DNA from: Skeletonema tropicum
Lineage: Eukaryota; Bacillariophyta; Thalassiosirophyceae; Thalassiosirales; Thalassiosiraceae
Assembly (NCBI GenBank): GCA_037178625.1
Contig: CM074135.1
Coordinates: 1,862,001 to 1,926,000, forward strand
DNA: 64,000 bases
Reading direction: 5' to 3'
Both the position numbers and the translations under genes were made by a program. The notes under the pieces are model-generated. The model searched no databases. It worked only from the letters and a program-made list of their open reading frames with translations, and was not told the origin of the DNA. Below, in pieces: positions 1 through 10,720 of this stretch (the stretch's first letter is position 1; each line of letters opens with the position of its first letter).

Positions 1-184
1 GCAACGATATTAGATGCGAATATAAATAGCAGTAGCAACGTAGTAGCCCTTCAAGAAAACTATGCACCACAGGATGGGATGGAGACCAGAGACCAATAGA
101 AGATGATGGCAGAGCGATAGGTTGGCAGTTCGCAGTGCCATCATAAGAGAGGTGTAGTGACAGGTTGCATTGATTGCTTGATCA

Positions 185-2401
185 ATGGCGGCGTTAACTG
201 GAGATGATGAAATCGAGCTCCTACTCTCGCAAATGGGAGGAGGAGATGGAGCTGATACTTCTGTACAGCCGAACGCTGCATCGGAAGTAACAACAACAAC
301 AGCGAAGAAGGAGAAAGAGCGTCCTCCAAAACAAAAGAAAAAGAAGAAGCGTAAAAGAGACAGTGCAGATGGAATTACTAAAAAAGTATCAACCTCCTTT
401 GCAGACACAAGATTGACACAAAATCCTTTTGAGTGGCCTAGCTGTCATAAAAATTGCCAGCTGCGGCTTGTGTTGGGTTGTGGGCTTGCACATGATTGCA
501 ATGGATACACTTGTGATAATGAAGCAAAGTATGGATCAACTTCCTGCAAGAGCTGTGGAAAATCGGCTGCTACACATGAGCTGTGCATTTCATCTTCAGA
601 TACTATAAAGAAAGACAATGACGACGATCCATTCTCCGTCATCTCGATTGCCTCAATGATTGTTAGATCCCGAAATGCTCGCTGCTTGATGGCAGAGTAC
701 TATCCAAATGAGAGTGAAAAACATCGTAGACATCTTTCACCGCCAATCAATTCAATTGCATCTGCTTCAAAGCTGATAATGAACAAGTTAGATTACAATG
801 TTGGACAAGTTTTGGCGAAGGTAAAGAAAATGGAGAGCAATAGAACTAGTTCGGTGACGTTCTCAAGTGATGATGTCGATTTGCTACGAGAGAAGGTCTC
901 GGAATTGGTCAAAACGACCATTGTATACAAAGAAGCCATAAAGGCTATATGCTCTTCTAATACAAACGCAACAAAAGCTGCAGGCCTGACTTTGATAGAG
1001 GCAAGACTTGCCGCCGTGGCTGCATGTGATGAGGTGTATTACAGATGTTACTATTCATCGTTCTTCTTTGGTTCTGGTACCCAATCAGACTTGACTTCGC
1101 TAATACCTCATCCTCCAACATACTTTACATGCCCTGGGCTTGCTTGGGATGCCAAAGATTCGGGTGCTGCCTCTCTTGAGATGTTCTTAGGTGAGCCGAA
1201 TCGTGACGAACACTCATCTACTTCGTTCGCTGCACCACTTGACGATACAACAAGGGAACTTCTTCTAAAGTCTTGGTGTTTACAAGAGCGACTGCCCTCC
1301 TCCAAACCTCTCGCGGACAAGAGCAATCCTCTACTCACGCTTTGGCAGTCACGATATCTTGAAAACATCCGGCATATTTGGACAACCCACTACGCATTTG
1401 TCAAATGTCCTTCTGCCCTCAAGGAAGCCTTGAAAAAGAAACATTGTGATGATCATTCCGATCCGCTGATAAGACATGAAACTTATGGGCTATCTCCAGC
1501 TGCTGAAACTTGGAGAGGATCTATTCGAGATTATCCAGCGAATTTCTATGGATATGCTGTGCCAACACAACAAGCCTTGAAAGCTGTTTCGGCGGTATTG
1601 GACAATGATGATATCGTTGTAGAGGCAGGTGCTGGGACTGGGTATTTGTCTGCACTGCTAGCTTCACACTTGAAGAAAGATAGCGTAGGCAAAGTTGTGT
1701 TCCCTTACGACATCACACCGCCTAGACAAGCAAATGCTGGGGCTGAGGTGTCAAACAATGAGTATCATGGCCAAGTCCCTACGTTTGTAGATGTTCACCA
1801 AGCGCAATCGTTTGAGCAGGCCCAGTCAATGCTCAAGAGTACTTGTGAACGTATATCACTACTACTTTGTTATCCTCCACCAGCCAGTGAGATGGCAGCA
1901 GCTGCTTTGTCTCAACATATTGTCAATGGTGGCGAAACTGTAATTCATCTCGGCGAATGGCAAGGCATGACTGGTGACGAAGCCTTTGAATCTATGCTTC
2001 GTGACAACTTCAATTGTGGAGAAGAGGACATCATTCCTCTTCCACTATGGGGAACTGACGCAACATACCTCACGATTTGGAGAAAGAAAGTTGGCAACAG
2101 TGAAAGCACGTCTTTTTCACCTGCAATAGGGTATTGTTCTGTAGCTCAATGCTCGAATTTCGCAAGGAAACGTTGTCGCTTTGCAAGATGCTTGCAATAC
2201 TGCAGTGCAGAATGTTTTCAGTCTCATGCTACTGTTAGAAGAGCCACTCTCTCAATTCACATGATGCATCTTTCACAGCCAAATGATTTAAACTTTGAAA
2301 ACGTGAACCATTTTGTTCCACTAAGCTGGGTTACTGGTCATCATGACGAACACGGAGGGCAATCTCGGAAAAAACGAAGGAAGAAGAAACATCGCAAATA
2401 A
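185..2401 (+). CDS. SAM-dependent methyltransferase-like protein with zinc-binding ends
   Basis: Single-exon gene of 738 residues starting at the first ATG. The N-terminus is a lysine-rich, nuclear-type basic tract (about residues 40-60), followed by a cysteine-rich block (about 95-135). Around residues 475-500 there is a Rossmann motif I (VVEAGAGTGYLSALLA), typical of class I SAM-dependent methyltransferases, and a PPPAS stretch follows about 90 residues later. Near residues 650-690 a second Cys/His block (spacing C-x4-C, C-x5-C-x3-C-x3-C-x4-H) resembles a MYND or HIT finger. It ends in another basic tail. Seen: the SAM motif and the cysteine blocks. Inferred: a nuclear protein or RNA methyltransferase; the substrate cannot be read from the sequence. 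Converges with the P2 gene 83 bp downstream. Confidence 0.75.
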   Translation: MAALTGDDEIELLLSQMGGGDGADTSVQPNAASEVTTTTAKKEKERPPKQKKKKKRKRDSADGITKKVSTSFADTRLTQNPFEWPSCHKNCQLRLVLGCGLAHDCNGYTCDNEAKYGSTSCKSCGKSAATHELCISSSDTIKKDNDDDPFSVISIASMIVRSRNARCLMAEYYPNESEKHRRHLSPPINSIASASKLIMNKLDYNVGQVLAKVKKMESNRTSSVTFSSDDVDLLREKVSELVKTTIVYKEAIKAICSSNTNATKAAGLTLIEARLAAVAACDEVYYRCYYSSFFFGSGTQSDLTSLIPHPPTYFTCPGLAWDAKDSGAASLEMFLGEPNRDEHSSTSFAAPLDDTTRELLLKSWCLQERLPSSKPLADKSNPLLTLWQSRYLENIRHIWTTHYAFVKCPSALKEALKKKHCDDHSDPLIRHETYGLSPAAETWRGSIRDYPANFYGYAVPTQQALKAVSAVLDNDDIVVEAGAGTGYLSALLASHLKKDSVGKVVFPYDITPPRQANAGAEVSNNEYHGQVPTFVDVHQAQSFEQAQSMLKSTCERISLLLCYPPPASEMAAAALSQHIVNGGETVIHLGEWQGMTGDEAFESMLRDNFNCGEEDIIPLPLWGTDATYLTIWRKKVGNSESTSFSPAIGYCSVAQCSNFARKRCRFARCLQYCSAECFQSHATVRRATLSIHMMHLSQPNDLNFENVNHFVPLSWVTGHHDEHGGQSRKKRRKKKHRK

Positions 2402-2484
2402 ATGTAAATGAAAACCTTTTTCTGCAGGTTGCACCAATCAGTATGCTATTTATGAAGAATTTGATTATTACTTTATGAATACAT

Positions 2485-2914
2485 TTAGTAATCTCCACCG
2501 TCTCCACCTGAAGTTAAGATAAGATTGAAAGATAGGTTAGTGACGTGGATAAGAAATTTACATACAAAATGGGGCTTCTGTTGCATTAATGATCTTACCT
2601 CCGAACATATCAACGGCTGGGGGGGCTTCCTCAACTTCTTCTTCCTTCTCCTCTTCTGCCTCTTCGGCAGCATCTCCTCCTCCTCCTCCTCCACCGCCTC
2701 CTCCGCCACCACCAGATCCGAACTTAGCCAACAACTCAGAACCAGACTCAAGAACTTCACCCAAGTCCTTTCCGTCCAACTCAGAGATCAAGGTGTTGAG
2801 GGCATCAGAGTCAGCTTCGATACCAACAGAGGCAAGAGCCTTGGTGACATCGTCAGCGGAGGGGTTCTCGGTACCACCGAGAACCAACAAAAGGTAAGCG
2901 CTCATTTCCTTCAT
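2485..2914 (-). CDS. 60S acidic ribosomal protein P2 (stalk)
   Basis: Two exons, 2914..2599 and 2507..2485; intron 2508..2598 (GTAAGA..CAG, 91 bp), phase 1. The 112-residue product has the P2 N-terminal helices (AYLLLVLGG, then SADDVTKALASVGIEAD), a long poly-glycine hinge of about 13 Gly, an acidic Glu/Ala stretch, and the ending AVDMFGGGDGGDY. P2 forms the ribosomal stalk that recruits elongation factors. The usual eukaryotic tail (acidic, then GFGLFD) is absent and a Gly/Asp/Tyr tail stands in its place, supplied mainly by exon 2. Reading through the intron would give a different tail (KIINATEAPFCM), less likely because splice signals and phase are perfect. Two in-frame ATGs lie 3 codons apart; the first is chosen. 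Confidence 0.9.
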
Positions 2915-3246
2915 GATTAGATAGTGTTTGTTTGATCCGAAATCGCAAGCAATTTAAGCTAGATATGCAGCCTGAGACAGTAGGGGATGTTTTGTGGCAT
3001 GGAGGAGGTGGATGGAGGGCGGAGAAGTTAGTAAGGGGGTAAACTATGTAGATACGATGATACCAATTCCAAGAGTACAACTTCTACGTCTCTACCTTTA
3101 CGGAGCAGATACTTTTGTACGTAATAGTAGCAAAATTAATTTAAGTACATGAATAAACTCTCTGGCAGAAAGGTGGGCTCTCTTTAGTTTATTTGCTGCC
3201 CTACCTACCATATGCTATCTCTATATCTATCCCTGAGAAAAGCTTC
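2915..3246. other. Intergenic: P2 promoter / 3' end of neighbour
   Basis: 332 bp holding the P2 upstream region and the 3' flank of the next minus-strand gene. It contains a short purine-rich tract (about 2996-3035). I see no further gene or RNA. Confidence 0.4.
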
Positions 3247-4365
3247 CTACCTTGCTTTCAAAGCAGAGTTGAAAGACACTCCATTGATATCATTGATAAC
3301 TTCTTGCACACTCCCAACGTCATCAACATTGTAATTCGTTGTAAGCCCCCGTCTTTTATTCTTTGGTTTTACTCTCACAGTGTACATCCCTTGATCCCTT
3401 GCTGCTCCCAAATAGTCATCTCTGTCTGATACAAGCAAGAATTGAATCGGTTCTATCTCGCCCATTTTAGACAAGACATTGGATAACACATCTTGAGCAG
3501 TACTTTCATTTTGTCTTTCTGTTCCAACCTCTCCTCTCCGCCTTCCATCTGCAATCAATAGATCAAAATTTACATTTGGCAATTGTTTTGTCAAGTTGGT
3601 CATTTCTTCCAGCGTACGTTTCACATCAGCGTCACTTTGAGGCATTGTAGGTGTGGAAGGTAAAGGTAGCAATACAATCTGCATAGATCTACCGTCTACA
3701 AAGCTCAGCAGCTTGCCAACTCCTGTAGTTGCTAACCATCTGGATGAAGATGTCGACGTTCCCGCAGCGCCTTCAGCAGACATTAAGCTTCGAGCTGCCA
3801 AGTGCAATGATGCATCTCCTCTTTTCAGAGTATCTTCCTTTTCGGATTTGGCTAAATCTAAACCAGCGACACCACCTTCTATTTTGTTCCTTAGCTTTTG
3901 TGAATATTTTGATCTGATGTCTGTAGAATGAGACGAAGCAGTAAATGCCTTTTTTGGCACCGTCTCTTTCTTCTTTGGAACTGAAGTATCAATATTTCCC
4001 AGTAAGCCAGACAAATCATCTTCTTCTTGCTTTCTCTTGTGAACACTGTTGTCTCCAAGCTTTACACCTAATAAATTTGCAAAATTTTGAACAACTGATG
4101 AATCTGGCTGGATAGCTCCTGGAGTTGTCATAGCATCATTCGCACTATTGTTTTGTATTCTACCATTTTTTTCAATCTCCTCTTCTGCAAGCGCCCGCCT
4201 CTCCTCAATAGATCTGGTGATAAGATGAAAATCCAAACAGATCGCTCGTATTTTGTTGTTTTTTCCAACGTTGATGCGTTTTGTTGCTGCTGCTTGGCCA
4301 ACTCCACCCATATCTAGCATGGAGCTGTATCTGCCACGGAATAAGATGGCTGATGGGCGCATCAT
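3247..4365 (-). CDS. Unknown protein, possible mitochondrial targeting, HAD-like C-terminus
   Basis: Single exon of 372 residues from the first ATG (4365). The N-terminus (MMRPSAILFRGRYSS) is Arg/Ser-rich without acids, like a mitochondrial presequence. The middle (about 60-190) is charged and low in complexity. The last 170 residues look folded: a segment IVLLPLPSTP, then FDLLIADGRRRGE, then FLLVSDRDDYLGAARDQGM followed by a beta-strand. That last segment resembles the C-terminal motif IV region of HAD-superfamily phosphatases (Asp-Asp, then aA..aGm), but a nucleophile motif DxDx(T/V) is not visible. I do not recognise the family. It diverges from the giant gene at 4706 with 340 bp between the start codons. 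Confidence 0.6.
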   Translation of the reverse strand: MMRPSAILFRGRYSSMLDMGGVGQAAATKRINVGKNNKIRAICLDFHLITRSIEERRALAEEEIEKNGRIQNNSANDAMTTPGAIQPDSSVVQNFANLLGVKLGDNSVHKRKQEEDDLSGLLGNIDTSVPKKKETVPKKAFTASSHSTDIRSKYSQKLRNKIEGGVAGLDLAKSEKEDTLKRGDASLHLAARSLMSAEGAAGTSTSSSRWLATTGVGKLLSFVDGRSMQIVLLPLPSTPTMPQSDADVKRTLEEMTNLTKQLPNVNFDLLIADGRRRGEVGTERQNESTAQDVLSNVLSKMGEIEPIQFLLVSDRDDYLGAARDQGMYTVRVKPKNKRRGLTTNYNVDDVGSVQEVINDINGVSFNSALKAR

Positions 4366-4705
4366 TGTCACTCTCTGCTACTTCTATTGCATAACGAAGT
4401 GCATGAATGAAGTCGACATCGTCATCATAGAGAGGAGAGAGGAATGCAGCGGCGCGGGTGAAAAGGAAGATTCATAGGCGGGTGGTTTGAAAGATCCAAG
4501 TAGCAAGGGAATTCCCCCCGTCCGGTTCTCAAATTTTGATCTTCGCAAAATTTGAATGTTCTTTGCGTTCTGCTGGCTGGTGTTGGTGTTGCTCGCTGTG
4601 CCCTGTGCCTTATTGTGATGGTCATTGCTCTCGTATGCACTTCCTTTGCGCAGCCATCAACAACATTACCTCTGGAATTGACAACTGGATCTGCATCTAC
4701 ACGCC
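4366..4705. other. Divergent promoter region
   Basis: 340 bp between two start codons facing apart, at 4365 (minus) and 4706 (plus). It is AG-rich near 4430-4470. No clear TATA box or RNA gene was seen. Confidence 0.4.
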
Positions 4706-7700
4706 ATGGCGGAGGCGACATTCATAATGGACGAGCTCACTGATCCATTTTGCATCTCACTGGGCAGCTCAAACTGTCTGAACTTGATCAAATTTCTCAA
4801 CACAATCCTCTTGGTCGACGTTCCAAATGCAGATTTGTACCTCATCCTTGCAGTTTTGGCCTTGTCTCTTTTGGCAGTGGCTCAGCAGTTTGATGTGTTC
4901 ACTCGACCTCCGCCAGTGCCTACGAAGGAGTTGCCTCGACGTCCAGCACTTCAAGTGATATTCAAACCTGATGATGTTATCGGTACCGCGACAGCTGCTG
5001 TTGCTTCGTCGGTAGCCAGTGCACAACCCGAAGCACATTCGATTGTTGATGAAATCAGTATTTTTACAGAAGACGAAGGGAGCGTTTTGACTACCGAAAA
5101 GAAGGAGGCGTCTACACATCGGTCTGGATTCACGGGAAGTAAGTTGCCGCCTCAAAAGAAAATCTACAAAAAAGCACATCAGCAGCCAAGGAAGACCAAC
5201 GTGCAACACCATGGGCTACCAGACAGTTTTGCACCGCTCTTATCTTCGTCTGAAATGGAAGTAGTATGGGACGGATTGACAGCGAATCTCATCCATGCAG
5301 TTCAAGTTCAAGCACAAGTTCGTTTGCGTGAGGGACGTCATACTATACCGCTGGACAAAGATAATATGCGCCCTCAATTTTGGTTTGATTCTAGTGGTAG
5401 TGATATCTTCTCGGCTCATAATGAAACAACTAAAAAGGGATGCAAGATTTCTGCAAATTTCTATGTTGGGTCGGAACGAATGACGCTTGATGAAGATTTG
5501 GATACATCCAAACACATCTCTGAAAGATCACAAACAATGGTGAAGAGTGGAGATCTGATTTTCGATCCACCGCTGACATTGGGGAACGTTGCGCCAACTC
5601 TATTGCACTTCCCGCAGTTGTTCGAAGATAAAGCCATGCCTAGACTGAGGAGAATGCAATTTGTTGGATTTGTCATTGAATTTTTGGCATCTCTGTGGTT
5701 CTTACTCGAGAAGATACTGTGGATGATTGAGCGTCGTTGTCAGGTGCATTTGTCCAAGGTCAAAGTAACTCCAATTTATCGTGGACAAGCAGCAGTTGGA
5801 GAGGCGCAGTGGCGATTGAGTCTTTCCTTTACAGGACACTTGCTTCTGTTCGATTTCCTTCCGATCCCATTCATTTCATTCCATCTTCCTACCTTCGTCA
5901 TTCCCCAACCTCATGCCTTGCTCGAGTATCTACTAACTGCGCAACCGTTAGCGAGTGCGAAGTTGCATAGAGAAAATATCGCTGAGGAGAGAATTACCGT
6001 CGCCGCCTTGAGTGCGTTAGACTCGTTCAGTACAAGTGTGAAGGCGGTAGTGACGCCCCCTGCCGTTGAAATGGACCTCACGATGCCGGGTGGACTGACA
6101 CTTTCGTTTGAAATGATGCATGGTCTTGACGTGACAACAAATAACAGGATGAAACGGGAAAGTACTCCTCCTACTTTGCTCAACATCCCAAAGCAGAATT
6201 CTAGCAATACATTGAATTCATGGATTAATGGCGGCCATTCCAACACAGATTCTTCACGCTTGAAGCACATTAGTGTGCCATCATCGGCTCATTTACCCTC
6301 TCAGTTGTTTAATGCCAACTCATTATCTCCCTGGTTCTTCGAGACTGCAGTGGATGGATCGATGACCACTGAGAAGATTGTGGTCAATGTCTCGCGTTGC
6401 ATGGGCCGTCAACAAGACGTGAGCGCATCCTTTCCATCGAGGAGTACATTCTCAGTTACAGGGAGCGTGGTTGTTTGCCGTGCCCAGACGGATGCTTCCG
6501 TATTGAATCGACGTCCAACATCAGGAACACCTCTTTTGAAGCGCAATTTATCGGGCACCCTAGCGAAGAATACATCTACTTCGTTGCCTCCCATTCATGC
6601 ACTATTGATGTTTCCGGATACTTATGTGCCGTCGTCGAAGCGCTCTATTGGCCATCTCGTCGAATATGATTATGCGTTTGATGTTGGAGAAGATACACAG
6701 CTTGATTCGGTCTCTCTATCTTATGGTGCTTCACATCCCATGCTAAAGGGTGGAACGATTGTCTCGTGTATGCTGGAGTCAATTTATGCGTATGGTTCAA
6801 TCCATGCTAGGGAAGGCGCTGTCGTCGATCCAAGTGTGAAGCTTCGCAAGCGCAACATCCTTCGGCATTTGCCAGCTGTAGACTTTACAGCAGGCGTTGA
6901 AAATATGTTCATTCCAAAATCAAGTATAAGCTACTTGGACGACGGTAACACACGCAGTATCCCTGAAATGGATGGCGGGAGGCTTATGATCCGAGTGTTG
7001 GGTGGTTTGGATGATTCCGTGCTGAACAGCAACATTTCGTCATCGCAAATTGTCAAAGAAGGAATCAAGGTTGTAGCAGACTTTGGAGTCACGACATTTG
7101 CATCAAAGAATGAGAGTAACCTGAATGAGTTTCCCGAGCTTGATATTTTCGATAAATTGTGTTCTTACATTCTTGGGACATGTGATGGGAGTATCACTTG
7201 TCATCTTCGTCCACAAAGATTGTTATCGTCGACGTTAAGTTCAGGTCCTAACGTGTTCAATCCGTTGGAAGCTTACGAAATTGACTTCAGCGGTAGCAAA
7301 GTGTCATTGCGCCTGAAAGAAGCCAACTTCAATCTGGGGCACAGGAGGGTCATCGTGCCGACAGAAACAACTTTTGCTGTGAAAGTGCTGGAAAGTGTCG
7401 TCAATATGGGCTTTGAAGGAACAACCAAATGCGAGCTGGCTTGGGACTTTCAGGGAACGTCCCCAATATTACAGGTGACTACGCCAGGTCAGACAATTGC
7501 ACAGACTAGCCACGAAGATAGGAAGCAAGCTCCTCTTTTGATCAGGGCTCTATGTCAGGGACGTTTAAACTTGGATGTATCATCTGTCGGAGGGATTTCA
7601 TTCACTCAAGCTTCCACATCGCGTGAAAACAAAGAGGGATTGTACGACTGGAAGTTTTTTAACGCATTAGTTTCACCAGATCATGATTCCCCAGCACGAA

Positions 7701-10648
7701 TGATGGATGTCCTGCACGATAAGAAAACAATGAATAGGCTTCTTGATGTTACAAAACTTATCAACGCTGATCTAGAAAAAATAGCGTCATATATGCTGAC
7801 AAAAGTGTGGAGAGCAAAAGAAATCTTCGATCAGGAAGGGGTGAGTGATCCTGGGCACGCCATTCCCGGGCACAGAATGGCACGTCTCATGTCCCTGTTT
7901 CTTTGCGGGGACGTCAGTCAAGTTGACGAGATACTCCCTATTATCCAACGTGTGGTTGCAGGAAATGGACTTGATGTTGTGAAAGTGAAAGAACTCATTC
8001 GCAAGCATGTGAACGCATACGATGATTGGGCAGCCGAGATCGATAGAGGAGTGAAGTGGGCGGCAATGATGCTCGGACCGATGACAGTTCCCTCACCATT
8101 TGTAGAGACCGAAGTGCCTCCGTTGACTGAATGCATTGACAGCGAACGTTATGCGGGCATACCAACTGCAAAGAGTCTTTATGATACATTGCACGACAAA
8201 CCAAAACTACCTCTCGATCCGACCTTTTCTTCTTTGGTATCAAGGATCGCTCCTTACATGACATTTCGCCAAGTCAGCTATGTCTTGAACTCTCGTCCAG
8301 CTTCACATTGGCAAAGCTTCGATTTAAAGAGGCTCCGTTACGTCTACGCTGTCAAGAAGAAGGTTGAGGAAATTTCCGAGAGTTATGGTGGCTTAAGTTT
8401 CATGCCACAGAGTTTCTTTGTATCAGTGTTTTTAGGGGAGGCTACCAGATCTTCTCTTCGCGCCACTACAGCAACTAACGACAATACGAAATATCCTGAA
8501 ACAGAAGTAGTGAAGACTGGAAATCGATCTGCACTAGACATGCTTAGGCGTCAACGTTCGCCACAATTTGATTCAGAAGGATTCATCATGTCTCCTGCAG
8601 GGAGAGTAGCATCATTGAATGATCTTGCAAACTATCGATCCAACAAGAATCTTCTCCATTCCGCTGGTGAAGTAACTGACGATTTGCTTGGAGACTCATT
8701 GCTTGGCCCACAAGACATCGCTGTACTTCTCCAGGCAGGCTTAACTTCGGCCATCAAGGGCAGCACGGTAGTCCAACTCAACCAACGGATGCTTTTGGAT
8801 TTGATGGCAAGTCAACCGACCTCTTTCGCAATTGGTGTACTAGCAGAGTTGGGCGCGGATGGTCCTCGTCAACTTGCGAACGCTCTCATGGCACTTTGCG
8901 ATCTCGATCAAGGATCATTCAAGGAGGCTCATCGTATCGACATTCATGCCTTGCTGGAAACGTGGCTTCCAGGGTTGAAAATTCCTCGGCGTGATGACTA
9001 TCTTGCGGGTGGAAGGTGGGCAAGGCAGAGCTTTTACGATGCAATTTACGGCGTAGCTATCAGCATTCTTGATTTATCAGAAACATACATTGGTCTGAAG
9101 CTGAGAATTCAGCACGTCAGACATCATAACGAGAAAGATCCATTGCCAGGGCCAAAGGAGCTATTGAGTGATGTAAATGACCAGCCAGCATCAAAACTAA
9201 TGTCAACAATCAATGAGGCAGTCACGAAAATTTCTGTCGCTGATGACTTGGCACAAAAAGCGTTCAGTGATCTGAGGTCAAGTGGCAAATCTACGAAAGA
9301 ATCTGAATTATGTACAACGGCTTGCCAAGCTTACAAGGATGCCTTTGATGCCTGTGCGAAAGTTATTTCGATAGACAAGCTTTCGTTCCAATCGGATTGG
9401 TTCAAGTCATTCTTTAGGCGAAACTACGATGCTTTGATGGTAAAGTCAATTTATGATAACATTATTGACGACGTTGATAGAGTACGTGATTGGATGGACG
9501 CTCTTCGACGCGGAAGCAAGGGAAATACTCAACCTAAGCCCGATCCATTTTTCATTTGCCCGGAGAAGCAGAAGGAACAAGATTTGATTGATGGGATCAT
9601 CGATGCACTCTTCTTCGACAAAAAAGAACTGGAATATATAAAAAGTGATCCTCTGGTCCGAATGCTGGTTGGGAATGATCCAGGACATTACAACTTCACC
9701 ATCATAACTGCCATGGGCGTTATCACCGAGGGAAAGCAAGGTACAGAACTACATACTGCGATTGCAAGGCTTGAGAAAGAGAGGGGTGTCGTTACGATTA
9801 GGGCAGATACGGGGACTGCTCGCTCAATAGACTACAATGCAAATAAGATCGAAGAAGCTGTGAGCTCAGCTATTGAATTGAAGCGACCATATGGTCTTGT
9901 TGGATACTCGCAAGGTTGTGCAAATGAATTGAATTTTGAGTCAATGATGATTAGTGGAACCCCAGACCAGCAGAAAGTAATTACCGGCGACTACGGGCTT
10001 GTCTGTCGCCAATTACTCTTTTCTGCCGCAAACGGATCGATGCACGGTCCTGCTACCGAAGCAAAAATCCACCAACTGATCACAATGATCGAGGAATTCC
10101 TCAAGTACCAACAAGGCTACTTCTCCAGGGCTTTTATCTCAACAACAATTGATGTTATCAACAGTGGTTTCGATTCGAGTGCATTCCAAAAATTCTTGGG
10201 AGGGACAAAGTCTTTTCTGCCTGACGCAAGTCGAACATTTTGGCGTGAGGCTCAGCATTTACCACATATTCCGACTTGCGTGATTCGTGGCGTACTTGAA
10301 CCTCACACCACTCCAGAATCTCTGGATATGTTGTCCAATGCGCTCACAAAGCAGAGTGGCTCTGCTCTACATGATAGTCAGGTCCATGTCTATGACGCAG
10401 TTGGACATCCAGTCTACTTCAAAAACCGGAATGGTCGCATTCTCAAGAGTACAGACATGGGAGGGGCAGTTCAACGAACCCACCATTGGTCTCCTCTCAG
10501 CGAAGAAGTAGAGTACGTTAGCACCGATAGAGATTTGGAGCATAGAGTGTTTGATTGTGCGAAGGATAGACATATCTTTCCATTTTGTGATGTGAATGCT
10601 CGCTTCGGCATCATCAAGTACGCCAATGTGCAGAATGAGAAGAAATAA
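4706..10648 (+). CDS. Giant 1,980-residue protein with C-terminal alpha/beta-hydrolase domain
   Basis: One uninterrupted reading frame from ATG 4706. Near residues 45-65 there is a hydrophobic segment (LILAVLALSLLAVAQQF), a likely N-terminal membrane anchor. A second hydrophobic stretch lies near 315-335 and another near 380-400. Residues about 60-1000 are mostly beta-rich and Ser/Thr-rich, without repeats I can identify. From about residue 1665 an alpha/beta-hydrolase is visible: the nucleophile elbow GYSQG with Ser1735 and a likely catalytic His1901 in AVGHPVYF. The acid is not certain. The first 1,600 residues match nothing I know; lipid-related or polysaccharide-related work at a membrane is conceivable but is inference. 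Converges with the pantothenate kinase gene, 72 bp apart. Confidence 0.8.
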   Translation: MAEATFIMDELTDPFCISLGSSNCLNLIKFLNTILLVDVPNADLYLILAVLALSLLAVAQQFDVFTRPPPVPTKELPRRPALQVIFKPDDVIGTATAAVASSVASAQPEAHSIVDEISIFTEDEGSVLTTEKKEASTHRSGFTGSKLPPQKKIYKKAHQQPRKTNVQHHGLPDSFAPLLSSSEMEVVWDGLTANLIHAVQVQAQVRLREGRHTIPLDKDNMRPQFWFDSSGSDIFSAHNETTKKGCKISANFYVGSERMTLDEDLDTSKHISERSQTMVKSGDLIFDPPLTLGNVAPTLLHFPQLFEDKAMPRLRRMQFVGFVIEFLASLWFLLEKILWMIERRCQVHLSKVKVTPIYRGQAAVGEAQWRLSLSFTGHLLLFDFLPIPFISFHLPTFVIPQPHALLEYLLTAQPLASAKLHRENIAEERITVAALSALDSFSTSVKAVVTPPAVEMDLTMPGGLTLSFEMMHGLDVTTNNRMKRESTPPTLLNIPKQNSSNTLNSWINGGHSNTDSSRLKHISVPSSAHLPSQLFNANSLSPWFFETAVDGSMTTEKIVVNVSRCMGRQQDVSASFPSRSTFSVTGSVVVCRAQTDASVLNRRPTSGTPLLKRNLSGTLAKNTSTSLPPIHALLMFPDTYVPSSKRSIGHLVEYDYAFDVGEDTQLDSVSLSYGASHPMLKGGTIVSCMLESIYAYGSIHAREGAVVDPSVKLRKRNILRHLPAVDFTAGVENMFIPKSSISYLDDGNTRSIPEMDGGRLMIRVLGGLDDSVLNSNISSSQIVKEGIKVVADFGVTTFASKNESNLNEFPELDIFDKLCSYILGTCDGSITCHLRPQRLLSSTLSSGPNVFNPLEAYEIDFSGSKVSLRLKEANFNLGHRRVIVPTETTFAVKVLESVVNMGFEGTTKCELAWDFQGTSPILQVTTPGQTIAQTSHEDRKQAPLLIRALCQGRLNLDVSSVGGISFTQASTSRENKEGLYDWKFFNALVSPDHDSPARMMDVLHDKKTMNRLLDVTKLINADLEKIASYMLTKVWRAKEIFDQEGVSDPGHAIPGHRMARLMSLFLCGDVSQVDEILPIIQRVVAGNGLDVVKVKELIRKHVNAYDDWAAEIDRGVKWAAMMLGPMTVPSPFVETEVPPLTECIDSERYAGIPTAKSLYDTLHDKPKLPLDPTFSSLVSRIAPYMTFRQVSYVLNSRPASHWQSFDLKRLRYVYAVKKKVEEISESYGGLSFMPQSFFVSVFLGEATRSSLRATTATNDNTKYPETEVVKTGNRSALDMLRRQRSPQFDSEGFIMSPAGRVASLNDLANYRSNKNLLHSAGEVTDDLLGDSLLGPQDIAVLLQAGLTSAIKGSTVVQLNQRMLLDLMASQPTSFAIGVLAELGADGPRQLANALMALCDLDQGSFKEAHRIDIHALLETWLPGLKIPRRDDYLAGGRWARQSFYDAIYGVAISILDLSETYIGLKLRIQHVRHHNEKDPLPGPKELLSDVNDQPASKLMSTINEAVTKISVADDLAQKAFSDLRSSGKSTKESELCTTACQAYKDAFDACAKVISIDKLSFQSDWFKSFFRRNYDALMVKSIYDNIIDDVDRVRDWMDALRRGSKGNTQPKPDPFFICPEKQKEQDLIDGIIDALFFDKKELEYIKSDPLVRMLVGNDPGHYNFTIITAMGVITEGKQGTELHTAIARLEKERGVVTIRADTGTARSIDYNANKIEEAVSSAIELKRPYGLVGYSQGCANELNFESMMISGTPDQQKVITGDYGLVCRQLLFSAANGSMHGPATEAKIHQLITMIEEFLKYQQGYFSRAFISTTIDVINSGFDSSAFQKFLGGTKSFLPDASRTFWREAQHLPHIPTCVIRGVLEPHTTPESLDMLSNALTKQSGSALHDSQVHVYDAVGHPVYFKNRNGRILKSTDMGGAVQRTHHWSPLSEEVEYVSTDRDLEHRVFDCAKDRHIFPFCDVNARFGIIKYANVQNEKK

Positions 10649-10720
10649 ATGTTGATTTTTATATAAATAGATACTAAATGAACAACATAGATGTCACCTC
10701 TAGGCTGTCCTGTATATTGT

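Noticed and set aside
2589..2897. Plus-strand frame rich in Pro/Ser opposite the P2 gene
   Set aside because: Antisense shadow of the poly-Gly and poly-Glu codons of P2.
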